Assembly: GCA_963682025.1 (NCBI GenBank)
Contig: OY821521.1
Span: 97,524,854 to 97,588,853, forward strand
DNA length: 64,000 nucleotides
Origin: Cordilura impudica
Lineage: Eukaryota > Arthropoda > Insecta > Diptera > Scathophagidae
Direction: 5' to 3'
How positions within the stretch are numbered: the stretch's first letter is position 1; each line of letters begins with the position of its first letter. The translations under genes and the position numbers were made by a program. This document shows positions 47,050-59,404 of the stretch, piece by piece. Below the pieces are notes generated by a model. That model was not told the origin of the DNA. It saw only the letters and a list, made by a program, of their open reading frames with translations, and did no database searches.

Positions 47050-49660
47050 TCAATTTTACCATTACTGCTAATCACCCAGATGATAGAGCAAACGCAGGTG
47101 CAGCTATTTTAATAAAATCTACTATAAAATATGAAATATTAGATCCAATTACAAAACCTTTTTTACAAGCAGCTGGTGTTAAAGTTACTTATGATAATAG
47201 TACTATAAATATATTTTCAATTTATTTCCCACCAAGACACGCTGTTAAATGTCTACAATATGAAGAATTTTTTAAAAATATTTGTCAAAAATTTATTGTT
47301 GGCGGTGATTTTAATGCCAAATATCCCTGGTGGGGATCTCGTCTTTCAAACCCAAAAGGAAAGGAGCTTTATAAGTGTATTGTAAAAAACCATTATTCAT
47401 CTTTATCAACGGGAAGTCCAACATACTGGCCTAGTGATCCTACCAAAATACCAGACCTTTTGGATTTTATTATTTATAATGGCATACCAAGATCTTTTTT
47501 GGATATCACAGCTAGCGCTGATTTGAGTTCTGATCACAGTCCAATAATCATTACATTTAACGTAGCTCTTCACACTGTAGCAAAAAAGTAAAAAAATTTT
47601 ACCGTTAAAACAGATTTGCAATATTTTGGATATTGGTTAGAGCAAAACATAAATTTAAATATACCAAATAAAACTGGTTGTGAGTTGGAAGATGCTGTTG
47701 AATCATTTACCAGCTTAATTCATGAGGCAGCATTTATATCAACACCAAAAACATCCGAAAATAATGGCTATAATGTTAGAATATCGGCTGAAATAAGTGA
47801 ACTTATTACTGAAAAAAGAAGACTACGAAGATTATATTAAAACAGATTTTAACGGGGCATCTCAATACTTAAAAAACGGTTAAAAGAATATAAAAATGAT
47901 TTGATGAAAACATTTTTAAACAATATTGATGTTTCACGGAATGATGAGCATAGTCTATGGAAAACAACAAAATATCTCAAACGTCCAACAAGGAGGAACA
48001 TACCAATTAAAGATGCTTATGGAGATTGGTGTAGATCTGATAACAGCAAAGCTAACGCATTTAAAGAACATTTAGAACAAACTTTCAGCCCATTTTCAAT
48101 AAATAATCCAGTAGACAGAAGTGAAATTGAAAACTTTTTAGATATACCTTGCCAAATGGATCTTCCGATTAGACATATAACTCCATCAGAGGTGCGAAGT
48201 GCTATTAATAAATTAAACAACACAAAATCTCCAGGATATGATAATATCGACTCCAAAGTAGTAAAATCTTTGCCTGAAAAAGATGTAGTTTTTCTTACGA
48301 CCATATTCAACTCTATCTTAAGATTAAGTAACTTTCCATCTCAGTGGAAATATGCAGAAATAGTTATGATACTTAAATCTAATAAACCGGAAAATGCTGT
48401 TGCATCTTATAGGTCAATAAGCTTATTGTCAAGCTTTTCTAAGTTTTTTGGGAGGCTATTTCTTAAAAGACTGCTTCCCATAATAGAAAAACAAAACATA
48501 ATTCCAGAATATCAGTTTGGGTTCCGGCACACCTGAACAATGTCACCGGATTGCTGATGTCATTACCAACACATTCGAAAGAATATTTTTTTATTTTTTT
48601 TTAGATGTTCAACAAGCTTTTGATAGAGTGTGGCATATTGGACTGTTACTAAATTAAAAAAGTTTTTTCATGCACCATATTATCCCTTGCTGAAATCGTA
48701 TATTGATGAAAGATACTTCTACGTTAGTATCAATGGAGAAAATTCAAATTTAGGACAAATTAAATCTGGTATTCCACAAGGTAGCGTACTTTGTCCAGTA
48801 CTTTTTACAATATTCACATCAGACATGCTTAATATGGATGGTCTTACAATTGCTACTTATGCAGATGACACTGCTATTTTAGCATCTCATTTGGTACAAA
48901 ATGAGTGAAATCTTATAGAAAATTGGTTAAAAAAATGTCACGTTAAAGTAAATATAGAAAAGTCAGTCTATATTACATTTACGTTAAGAAAAAATGATTG
49001 TCCACCTATATACTTAAACGGTGCTAATATAAGTAACAACATAAAGTATCTGGGTCTTTATCTTGATAGAAGACTTACATGGAAGGAACATGTTAAAAAG
49101 AAAAACGAGTTAAATATTAAAACGAGACGAATGTGTTGGCTGTTAGGACCAGATCAGAAACAAAGTAATCTTATAAAAAACCATTCTGAAGCCAGTTTGG
49201 ACTTATGGTATCCAACTTTGGGGGACTACCAGCAATTCGAACATTCAAATTTTGCAGAGATATCAATCAAAAACAATACGACTATTAACAAATGCAACGT
49301 GGTTTATAACTAATAATAATATACACAATGACCTTAAAATTCTAAAAGTAAAATATGTAATTAGCAGTTTTAGCGAAAGATACCTTATAGACTTAGCAAT
49401 CACCCAAACATATTAGCTATAAATCTCTTAGATGATAGTGATGAAATAAAATGTTTGCAAAGGTTCCACATACTTGACCTACCTTTTAGAAAATAAAATG
49501 TAATTATGTAAATAATAAAAGTTTTTCTTTTAACCTCTTGTCTACTGAGTTCATTGGACTTCAGTATCTCAGTTAATTTTAATTATTATAAGATTTGCTT
49601 ATTATTTTTATTTTTGTAAAATAGAATGCAAATAAAGACGAATTGAAAAAAAATTTTGCT
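47050..49660 (+). mobile_element. Jockey-like LINE, 5'-truncated
   Basis: The plus strand encodes, in several frames, an APE endonuclease end (FIVGGDFNAKYPWWGSRLSN, TYWPSDPTKIPDLLDFIIYN, ADLSSDHSPIIITF), then RT: ITPSEVRSAINKLNNTKSPG, FPSQWKYAEIVMIL, YRSISLLSSFSKFF, YQFGFR, a DVQQAFDRVWH block, GIPQGSVLCPVLFT and IATYADDTAILAS with the catalytic YADD. Downstream is KYLGLYLDRRLTW-type sequence. It ends at AATAAAGACGAATTG plus an A run near 49660. The order EN-RT-YLGLYLDRRLTW is typical of Jockey. Frames are broken by stops near 47590, 47840 and 48536 and by shifts, so it is inactive. Its 5' end falls inside the endonuclease domain. Confidence 0.88.
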
Positions 49661-49984
49661 ATTTAAATACATAGCTAAACATTTTTTTTTGTTTATGTAG
49701 AACTTATGAAAGGTTTAGCTATCAAATGATCTGTCGTACTGCCCTCATTATTTGATATTTATGATCAATATATTCTGGCAAATCATCGTGAATAAATTCA
49801 ATGTTACCAAATTATCCGAATTTGCTTTGAAAATCAGTCATCGGTTTGAGGAAATTATATACGACTTCGTGCTTTATATGGCGCATGTAATCGTTAATTG
49901 TTTATCTGAGCAATACATCCATCAAACTGTGGATTGATTTCATACCACATACTCTCTTAATGATGTAAAATTACTAACACGTCG

Positions 49985-50800
49985 AAGGAATCACCGCTAT
50001 AAACCAAAGTGTGAAATAAGATCCAAGTTTATCGATTATTCGTCACAAAATTGGGGTTCTGTTAGTCCACTACGTGAAAATTTTTCGCAAAGATCTTGGC
50101 CTACACCCATATGAGATCGAGCTAGTGCAGGAATTAAACCCAAGAGACCATAATATGCGTTGTTATTTCGCCGATTGGGCTCTAGAGCAGTTGAAAACTG
50201 ACCCGATATTGTATCGCAAAATTGTGTTCAGCTATGGCTTAAAAGGTTTGTTAATAAACAAAATTTCCTCATATAGAGTGAGACCAATACACAGCAAACC
50301 CTACGGAGTTTATTACATCCTAAAAAAAAATGCACTTTTTAACTATTTCTTCAAAAATTAAACCGGAGTTAGCGTTACGGTCAATGGTGGTCGCTACCGC
50401 ACAATTTTTAACGATTTTTTGTTTGAAAATTTGAATGACATTGATCCAGGCGAGATGTGGGTTCAACAGGATGGCTAACGCAACCATCGACTTATTGAAA
50501 TCAAAACTTAGCGATTAGTTTATTTCGAGAAATGGACTTGTCAATTGGCCTCCAAATCCGAGCGATTTGACACCTCTCGATTTTTTTCTGTAGGGCTACG
50601 TGAAGTCATTAGTTTATGTTGGTAAACCAACAAAAATTGATATATTGCAGGCCAACACTGTTCCTGTTATTCGAAAAAGTGGCCCAAAATTGGACGTCCA
50701 AAATACGCTTTGTAAAGTATACCCGCGGTAGCCATATGCTCGAAATCATTTTCAAATGCTAACGTCTTGAATTGATCTTTTGAATAAAAAACTATTTTAA
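49985..50800 (+). mobile_element. mariner/Tc1-superfamily transposase remnant
   Basis: Plus-strand frames read KDLGLHPYEIELVQELNPRD, FADWALEQLKTDPILYRKIV FS, then VTVNGGRYRTIF..DFLFENLND, DPGEMWVQQDG, and, shifted, NWPPNPSDLTPLDFFL, GYVKSLVYVGKPTKID. WVQQDG and SDLTPLDFFL hold the second and third catalytic acidic positions. It belongs to the same transposase group as the copy at 1738-3347, in the opposite orientation. Stops and deletions are present, including loss of the first catalytic region. Confidence 0.78.
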
Positions 50801-50959
50801 TCAAAATTTAATTTTTTTGTGTTATTTTTTACAATTTCAATTTCTATCGGGCTTAAAAAAGTACCCTTTTAATTTATAACTTTCTCATTTCAATTTATTT
50901 TTTCACTTTTTTTGATTACTCGACATCAATTTATAGTTCCTAATATTAATTTCGGTTAT

Positions 50960-51075
50960 CTCTATTATACCTCTATCACTTTGTTGTCAGGTTATAATGA
51001 CTTTGTTTTGATCTTTGTCACTCCAGGCATCTGTTATTCTCTCTGTGTGCCCATGTGAACCTTTTCCACAAACTA
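50960..51075 (+). mobile_element. family A outer-end fragment
   Basis: ATTATACCTCTATCACTTTG, GGTTATAATGACTTTGTTTT, CTCTGTGTGCCCATGTGAAC. Everything from the middle to the hairpin is missing. Confidence 0.55.
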
Positions 51076-51132
51076 ATTTTATTATTTTTTATAAAAATAA
51101 AAAATCTTATTTTCGATCTTTATCAATTTAAT

Positions 51133-52779
51133 GATTGAGTTTGAAATTGTTCAGGCTCAAGATCAAATGTTTTTACTTTAAATAAAGCAAAAGCATTAGC
51201 ACATTTGTTTCAAAAATTGATCTATATTCTGCATGACAGGTTATACAGCTGTTTCGGGAAGAGTCACCAACCCTCATCAGTAACCAAAAGCAGTAGATAG
51301 TTTGTTTGGTAAAAACTTAAATTAATATATATTTGCTGAAAACAACCAAATGAGAATTCAAGCAAAAGTTATACTATTTAAGCCTCTTCCAATATAACAA
51401 ACTAAAATATAGAACAACTTTGAAACAAGTATGATTGTATACGAGTATATATTGCATACTACAATATACATGTTTGTTTTTGTTTCTGTCATGCAGAATA
51501 TAGATCAATTTTTGAAACAAATGTGCTAATGCTTTTGCTTTATTTAAAGTAAAAACATTTGATCTTGAGCCTGAACAATTTCAAACTCAATCATTATAAA
51601 AAATACCGACTATACGATACCCTATACCATGCGTTTAGAAACCTTATCTCTTAGGCCCAACTAACTGGACATTGAAAATAAGCAAAAACCAAATTTGAGT
51701 GGGATTTTTATTAATTTTTTTGGCTGCAGATATGAAAAAGTTCATATCGGATGCTATATCTATAAAGGGACTAGGTCCAAAAATGGACCGATCCTGATCA
51801 TGTTTGGTAAAGTCTCTTGTATTTTGCAAAAATATATACAAACAAAATTTGAGAAGAATCAGTGCAATATTTTTGTTTTTTAATAGATTTAAGTGAAGAT
51901 CGGGAAGCAGCTCTACATGGGGTCAAAGGGATCATTTTTGGACTACTCATTAGTGGATGTAATGAACGCATACAAACCCAATTTGAGTAAGATTTATATG
52001 ACAATTTGGATCTTATGGAAATTTATGTCGATTTCATATAATTTGGTAATTTGTATGGGGGCTAGGTCTGAACATGGACCGATTCTCACCAATTTCAATA
52101 GCATTCATCCCATGGCCGATAAAAGCTAATACACCAAATTTCATCAAAATATATTCATATTTGCGACCTGCAGTTTGATTACAAGCTTTACATGGACACA
52201 CAGACGGACGGACGGACGGACATTGTTAAATCAACTCAGAAAGTGATTCTGATTCGATCGGTATAATTAAAGATGGGTCTAGGTCAAATATTTTTGGTTG
52301 TTACAAACAGCAGCACAAAGTCATTATACCCAAACCACATAGTGGTATAGGGTATAAATACGGAGGGCACGCCGTTAACGCTAAATGTAAGTTTAGCAAA
52401 AACAAATTGTTTTTCTTGTTTTTTCAAGACAAAAACAAACATGTATATTGTAGTATGCAATGTATACTCGTATATAATCATATTTGTTTTAAAGTTGTTC
52501 TATATTTTAGTTTGTTATATTGGAAGAGGCTTAAATAGTATAACTTTTGCTTGAATTCTCATTTGGTTGTTTTCAGCAAATATATATGAATTTAACTTTT
52601 TACCAAACAAAATATCTACTGCTTTTGGTTACTGATGAGGGTTGGTGACTCTTCCCGAAACAGCTGTATAACCTGTCATGCAGAATATAGATCAATTTTT
52701 GAAACAAATGTGCTAACGCTTTTGCTTTATTTAAAGTAAAAACATTTGATCTTGAGCCTGAACAATTTCAAACTCAATC
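51133..52779. mobile_element. family D foldback with nested family A
   Basis: The left arm 51133-51487 (GATTGAGTTTGAAATTGTTC, AGGCTCAAGATCAAATGTTT, TTTCGGGAAGAGTCACCAAC) is inverted almost exactly at 52428-52779 (ending TGAACAATTTCAAACTCAAT). A further inverted terminus copy lies at 51487-51592. Arms of about 350 bp give a foldback structure. No transposase frame was seen. The centre is occupied by the family A copy at 51599-52358. Confidence 0.8.
51599..52358 (-). mobile_element. family A element inside the D foldback
   Basis: It begins at the middle of the palindrome (ATACCGACTATACGATACCC), has four GACG units at 52203-52218 and ends CACATAGTGGTATAGGGTAT. The ACAAGTAAG terminus and the palindrome's left half are missing. 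Confidence 0.88.
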
Positions 52780-53559
52780 TTTTCCACTAACTTTAACTTG
52801 CAATGTCGGTCGGACCAAAATTGCTATTGCTATAAAAATTGGAAGAATCTGTTAATGGTAAAGACCCAATCTCCATATCTCACCAATGAGCTCGACTTAA
52901 ATTAATCAAAAATTCAAAATATTTTATATCTTCGTTAAATTTGCTACACAGAGTAAAATTATTGGTGGGATTTCAGTTGCCACTAGAGCAATTTGGTTAG
53001 GTAATACATTTTTTTATTGCAATTTTTAAAAGTGTTTCTTCGCTATAACCTTATTACTTAATTCTTATAATATTTAAAATTAAAAGTATTTATAAAAGCA
53101 AATTTAGTTCCGGTTAATAAACAAATTATTCATACAAATTATTAAATTAACTTAATTCAGGCAACTATATTAAAGCGGTATAAATTGTTGTAATCACAAA
53201 TATTGGAGAATGCAACAATTAATTCTGTTATAGCAACATAAAATGTAATAACAGATATTGTTATAAATTGTATTTAGAATTAATGTTTGCCAAAAAAAAA
53301 AAAAAAAAACATGTTTATAACCTGTTTTTATATTTAAAATCGAATTCTGTTGCAAGTACCAAAAAGATATAGTGAACTGATTAACTCAACCGAATATTGT
53401 AATTTATTTCATATTTTTAGAAAAATGAATTAGAAATTAAATTTTCAAAAAATACAACGATAAAATTTGATTCAGACTGTAGGAACGGTTAAGTTCTATA
53501 TTATGTGGATTTTTGTTGTTGCAATTTTTTACAAAAATTAATTTGATAAATATTTAAAT
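52780..53559. other. AT-rich sequence, nothing recognised
   Basis: Contains an A17-18 run at about 53291-53309 and a short ACACAGAGTAAAATTATTGG motif near 52947. Confidence 0.4.
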
Positions 53560-53830
53560 CTTAGGATTATTCTTTTTAGGCTTAATCTAAAAGAAAGTTG
53601 CATGGCTTCCGTCCTACTCATTACTAAGCGATAAAAGACTATCATCCACCATACCAACTCTGGTGTGCCCAGCTATGGCTGCTTGATTTTCAAGGAAGTT
53701 TTTTCTACGGAAATATTGAAAAAGCCATTATTTTTGTGCTGGAATATATTTTATATCCACTTTTCATCGCATTGTGAGACGATCACCTAGGAGACCTCTT
53801 TGATAGTAAATGGATAAAGTTTATTGGGCG
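53560..53830 (-). mobile_element. possible mariner transposase scrap
   Basis: The minus strand gives VIVSQCDEKWI (cf. mariner IVTCDEKWI, first catalytic Asp), then frame-shifted WVDP-like and VWW-like residues. Short and weak. Confidence 0.45.
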
Positions 53831-54844
53831 GGCTAAAATTTTAAACAACACCATAGAAATATTTGTTTTTGAATTGTTTGACTATCCTAAAAAGTATGAT
53901 AAATTTTAAATTAGCTTAAGGTGAAATCTTTATTTAATGTAAAGTTAACAACAAGAAACGTAACCGTTCAAAACGGAACCATTCAACACTTTGTGACATA
54001 TTTTTTTTTGAAAAATCAGAATACAAATAAATAAATAATCTACTTTATATAATCTTAGATCCAGATTATTTCAGATGTGTTACAAATTAAAATCTATTGA
54101 AAATTTTTTTCAATTTGATTTCAGATTTTTTTTTTATTCTTCTTCTTAAATTCGACATTAAAAATTTAAAAAAAGAAATGTTTTAAAGCTCTGTTCTGCA
54201 GTGTGTATTTCGCAAAACTCTAAATGGAATTAGTTCTTCTAAACAAAAAGCAAACATTCCATTTGCTTTTTTTGTTGTTGCTGTTGTTCGCTTTTTTTTT
54301 TAACATTTATAGTCATCGTAGTCGGTTAACAGGTCTAATCAAACGTCAACCATATTTAGCGTTCAAACGTCGACATACATTCACGTTTTAAGACCCAAAA
54401 GCTCAAACTAATTCACCTACATATTATGCAGTTTTGTTGTAGTATTTCTTTGTCTTTATTTAATTTCTACTCGTGTACAAAAATAACTACAAAAATGACA
54501 AAAAAAAAAAAAAACACAAATAATTCTATTTTAAGTATCTGATTTAATTTATACAATTCTAAGTGGTAGTGTATATGGTCCTGTTTTTCGTTGACAATTT
54601 ATACAAACTATTTATAATTATTTCCTCCTTAATTTGTGTTCCGAATTTAGACGAGGTGCAAGTCTTCGAAAATATTATTAAAAGCCATGCACCTACATTG
54701 ACCGATTATTGTAAAGACGGATTATATTAAGAAAATTGAATATGAGGATTAATATTATTATTTGTGTTGGGCCCACACGCTATTATAGATTATTCGATAT
54801 TATCAGATTGCTGCACAGAATACTATTGGACCAATTTGATTTAC
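53831..54844. other. AT-rich sequence, nothing recognised
   Basis: An A14 run lies near 54501. No element ends found. Confidence 0.4.
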
Positions 54845-55110
54845 TCTTAATACTCAAAAGTTCTTGTGTATGCTGAGAATTTTCAGTTTGAACAAGTAAA
54901 TAATATTCTCAATCTGGGTGTTCTAATAGATGTCAAATTTGAGTTTTTTCAACATATTTCAATGACAATTATTAATGCATGTGGTGTTTTGACCTTTATA
55001 AAACGACGAGCAAAGGAATTCGAGGAACCTACAGTAAACAAACAACTATACACCTCCCTATTGAGACCTATTTTAGAATTCGGGTTCTTCGTTGGCTATT
55101 TCTAAGCGAT
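54845..55110 (+). mobile_element. LINE ORF2 fragment, post-RT region
   Basis: NNILNLGVLIDVKFEFFQHI, FIKRRAKEFEEPTVNKQLYT and SLLRPILEFG. Closely related to the fragment at 38040-38610 (same VNNIL, FQHI and RPILEFG blocks). Confidence 0.75.
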
Positions 55111-55339
55111 CGGTACAAAATTTATAAATGTTGTTGTTTTTACGTATGCAATGAATGCCATGATTACTCTTATATCGTCTTGCCAGTGCAATATTACGGT
55201 TTAATGTTTTATCGTTTATGTATTGTAATTTCGATGAAAACAGTAAAATTTTTAGATGTTATAATATTCCTCTGATTCATTGAGTCTCTTCTAGCCCAAT
55301 AGAGCCGTTTTCGAAAACAGTAACATTTTGAGTTGTTAC

Positions 55340-56060
55340 AGTACTGCACTGGGATGACGACATCCGCAAAAAGTCCGAAATTTTTTCAGATTATTTTGTT
55401 TGGAGTTAAAGGATTTATTTCGGATGTTAGTTTATTTATTGCAAGTTTTTTTAGATATTTAAATTTCGCGTTTTAGAAGTGCATTTGGTTTTTTATAATT
55501 GATCATATTCTCTTGATTAGTGTTCCTACGAAAATTGTATCAGTTTCTAATTTTATGGTTTTTTTACTTTTCAAGATGAGAATTCCACCATGGTATAGAT
55601 GGTGATGAGTTTTTTTTTTTTGATTGTGGAATCGACTCATTTGCGGCTAACAATAATTTTCTTTAAGTTTCTGGCCTCTTTATTAATAAATATTTGAACT
55701 AACCTCTATCATTGATTCAAAATTAAAAAATTTTTCATTAAAAAGATTCCATTTTGCTTCATCAATTAAGAAATGAGGTTTGTAATGAGACAATATATTG
55801 GGTTCTGAATAAAACATTGTAATGCACATTGGGAAGTGGTCACTCCAAGTTAGGAGTAATATATGTCCCAAGTAGAACAGAATGTGAATTGTGAGTCGAC
55901 AACTGAATTGGGGATTTGTTGTTTAGTAATGCTTTCATGCCAACTATTGAAATCACCAGTATTTAGGTTGAGGGTGAGCCTATGGAGCTCGTGGGAAAAT
56001 TTAAGGGGTTGGGTTTTCGATGGGTTTCTTGAAGAGAAATTATTTTTATATTACATATAT
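55340..56060 (-). mobile_element. LINE endonuclease fragment
   Basis: The minus strand reads LNTGDFNSWHESITKQQIPN, TFCSTWDIYI, LLLTWSDHFPMCITMF and further down IPWWN. GDFNxWH, SDHFPxxI and PWWN are the catalytic GDF and SDH motifs of AP-type endonuclease plus the following linker of an insect LINE. Frames shift several times. Confidence 0.7.
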
Positions 56061-57374
56061 TTTTTTATAAGAAAAATTAGTTAATTATAAAGTTAATTAA
56101 AGTCATGCAAATAGATATATCCAAATATGTACAAGGGTTTTAATATTATTAATTATGTATTTTAATGACATTCTGGAGGTTTATTAACTTAATAATTAAA
56201 AGAAAAATATATATATTGGTGCTAAGGTTCTGAATCGGTTGGCCGACCCAATCGCCTTACCAGAAAATGCGAATGCACTACACCATCAAAATATATTTTG
56301 TCTGTGTTTTCCACCCAAATGACAGCAGGGCATTCAGAGCGACCTACCAATCCACAAACTTAAGTTCGATACGGTTTAATCAAAAGCCATAGATTCGTTT
56401 GTATCTATATCCTCTCCTCCGGACCTAGATTTTTGCTGTGATTTGTTTGGCTTTTTATTATTTTCATTATCATATATTTAGGACCAATTGATTTTACATT
56501 CAAGAACTAATTTTTGTCTATTTGAAATCCGGTTTGGTTATTGTCAGACGGTTCATTCATTGTTGTTTTTGTTTGTTGGTTTTTTTTGTCCACAAAAAAG
56601 TGTTGTTTCTAATTTAATTTACACAAACAAGTGGATTAACTATGACGTATTGAGTTATAGCTATGCAAATATTTTGTTTATTAGTCTTAACTTGTTGTTT
56701 TTTCTGATCGATATTTATTGAGAAGAACAAATGGATTGAGAAATAGAAAGAGAAGTAAAAGCGCGAACAATATGATTGATCAGCTTCAATGTCAGATCAA
56801 TACTGAATAATAGGCTTATTGCAATTTTGATTTAGTTGGCGCTACCTTCTAATAGTTAGCCTTTTTTTTTAGAATGGTGTAGCGTCAATATTTAACTCGC
56901 TTTTTTTCTTTCCATAATTTAATTGTTAGTAGCACTTGTGAATCGGAATAAAAACGTTTATATTTATTTTCGTTTTAAAGTAACATTTTCAGGAACTCTC
57001 AGTCTAGTTAGTGATACATTAAATTATGTGACGGATAACTAGTAAATCGGATATACGAAGTTCCAATAGATTATTATCCTTAAATTTACACATTACTAGT
57101 TAATTCAGATAAATATATTTTAAAATTAGTTTTCTATTTAAATGATAATATCTGGACATTTTACTGATATAAGGACTAAAATTGAGAAAGATTTTCTTAA
57201 CCCGCAGAACATTGGTATATGGTTTTTATAACGCCGGCTGTGTTAAATAAAGTATTTCCTTTGGTGTTCTATGAAGAACTTGGGGAATTTATAGGCGTTA
57301 TACTCTACTGAGAGAAAAATATTGAAATTTTTATAAAACAAATCATCATTGTTTTTTAGCATGATAAAATGCAA
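56061..57374. other. unrecognised sequence
   Basis: 56230-56420 is a little more GC-rich (GGTTGGCCGACCCAATCGCC) but unidentified. The rest is AT-rich. Confidence 0.4.
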
Positions 57375-57689
57375 TCTTATATATTAAAAGAATTTATGAA
57401 TAAACTTTGCATTCAATATTTTTTTCAATATTTTTCTTCTCTCAAACCTCTATAACTAGAGTTCTAATTAACGTAGGCTGTTGACATAGGTTAAGAACAC
57501 TCAGTGGATCAAGCTCCTTCTTTTGAGCTATTAACTGCTTAAATTCGTTGGGTTTGAGGAAAGTTATGCGTGGACAATCAACTTTACTTTTACTGTACGT
57601 TAACTTCTCTTGGCATATTTTGGCATTACTGTACGTTAACTTCTCTTGACAAATTTTGGTATTATATTATAAAAATTAATATAATATAA
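57375..57689 (+). mobile_element. family E Helitron, 3' hairpin missing
   Basis: It begins TCTTATATATTAAAAGAATT after an A, the canonical Helitron 5' TC with TATTA. The body runs CTTGATCCACT-reverse, GAAAGTTATGCGTGGACAAT and tandem GTACGTTAACTTCTCTTG units. It breaks off in TAATATAATATAATA just where the next, inverted copy starts. Confidence 0.75.
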
Positions 57690-57691
57690 TA

Positions 57692-58228
57692 CTAGAGGAC
57701 CCCTTCTGATCCGCAGCATTATACTATATTATATTAATTTTTATAATATAATACCAAAATTTGCCAAGAGAAGTTAACCTACAGAAATGCCAATATATGC
57801 CAAGAGAAGTTAACGTACAGTAAAAGTAAAGTTGATTTTCCACGCATAACTTTCCTCAATTTTTATAATTAATTTTTATAATATAATACCAAAATTTGGC
57901 AAGAGAAGTCAACGTACAGCAATACCAAAATAACGTACAGTAATACCAAAATTTGCCAAGAGAAGTCAACGTACAGTAATACCAAATTTTGTCAAGAGAA
58001 GTCAACGTACAGTAAAAGCAAAGTTGATTCTCCACGCATAACTTTCCTCAAACCCAACGAATTTAAGCAGTTAATAGCTCAAAAGAAGGAGCTTGATCCA
58101 CTGAGTGTTCCTAGACCTATGTCAACAGCCTACGTTAATTAGAACTCTAGTTCTAGAGGTTTGAGAGAAGAAAAATATTGAAAAAAATCTTGAATGCAAA
58201 GTTTATTCATAAATTCTTTTAATATATA
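57692..58228 (-). mobile_element. family E Helitron, inverted
   Basis: The left border is the 3' end in reverse: CTAGAGGACCCCTTCTGATC, CGCAGCAT. It contains about five GCCAAGAGAAGTTAACGTAC-type units (one partial), then CCACGCATAACTTTCCTCAA. It ends TTAATATATA, lacking the last bases of the 5' end. Confidence 0.8.
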
Positions 58229-58648
58229 CTAGAGGACCCCTGCTGCTCCGCAGCATTATATTATGTTATATTAATTTTTATAATATAATACCGAAATTTG
58301 CCAAGAGAATTTAACGTACAGTAATGCCAAAATATGCCAAGAGAAGTTAACGTACAGTAATACCAAAATTTGCCAAGAGAAGTCAACGTACAGTAATACC
58401 AAATTTTGTCAAGAAAAGTCAACGTACAGTAAAAGCAAAGTTGATTCTCCACGCATAACTTTCCTCAAACCCAACGAATTTAAGCAGTTAATAGCTCAAA
58501 AGAAGGAGTTTAATCCACTGAGTGTTCTTAGGCCTATGTCAACAGCCTACGTTAATTAGAACTCTAGTTATAGAGGTTTGAGTGAAGAAAAATATTGAAA
58601 AAAATCTTGAATGCAAAGTTTATTCATAAATTCTTTTAATATATAAGA
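58229..58648 (-). mobile_element. family E Helitron, complete termini
   Basis: Read on the minus strand it starts TCTTATATATTAAAAGAATT and ends TGCTGCGGAGCAGCAGGGGT, CCTCTAG: a 6-bp stem hairpin (TGCTGC/GCAGCA) 8 bp before CTAG. It is inserted between A and T. About 420 bp, no coding capacity; mobilised, if at all, by an outside Rep/helicase. Confidence 0.88.
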
Positions 58649-58683
58649 TAAGATAATGCTGCGGAGCAGCAGGGGTCCTCTAG
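58649..58683 (+). mobile_element. isolated Helitron 3' terminus
   Basis: AATGCTGCGGAGCAGCAGGG then GTCCTCTAG followed by T. A solo 3' end in the opposite orientation, abutting the previous copy. Confidence 0.75.
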
Positions 58684-58729
58684 TTATCTTTAAATTTAAA
58701 ATGTATTTGAATTTGAAGGTTAAATGAAG

Positions 58730-58832
58730 GTAATAGGATTACAATGGTAGTTGTACACAATATAAGATGTAATATTGAGTTTAAGACATAGGTGGATTCG
58801 GCACAGTCGAATTTCACAATCTTACTTGTTTT
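58730..58832 (+). mobile_element. family B hairpin-end fragment
   Basis: AGGTGGATTCGGCACAGTCG, AATTTCACAATCTTACTTGT T. The hairpin is imperfect; the terminus is typical. Confidence 0.55.
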
Positions 58833-59404
58833 GAAATATATTTTGCCATTAATTGCCTTCTTCACACTTTAAATTTGATTTATAACTTTCAAATTTATTG
58901 TAGCATTAAGTTTTGCAACTTGTAAAAGCAAAATAATAAAAAATATTTTAGAATAGAGCTCCACTGATTTACATGACCTAATTCAAGTAAGATAACTTAT
59001 AAATTTTTAATAAATTTTTGACATCTAGAAATTTCTTATATTAATGGCAATTCTAATTTCTGCCAAACTGAACTTGTAGATAAATTAAACTTTAATGATT
59101 TTTTTCACTTTTCACGCCAAATGGTTCCACATTATACTAGAAGGCAGCAAAACGGTGTTAAAATTTGTTTTATTGAATAGATAAAAAATATTCTTAGAAA
59201 TATTAAAGATTAGCTTAGGTTACAAATTCAATATTTTAAGCAGATACCTGCAACTCGCTATGAACGTTAATTCAAAATAACTTATGGCTGAGTTTCAATC
59301 ATACCTCAAATGATGAAATGAGAATAATTGTATTGAACTTTACGCCAAGTAACTTTACGCCAAGTATGATCATGATAATGTGTCACCGAAAATAATTTTA
59401 GAGT
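58833..59404. other. AT-rich sequence, nothing recognised
   Basis: No features seen. Confidence 0.4.
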
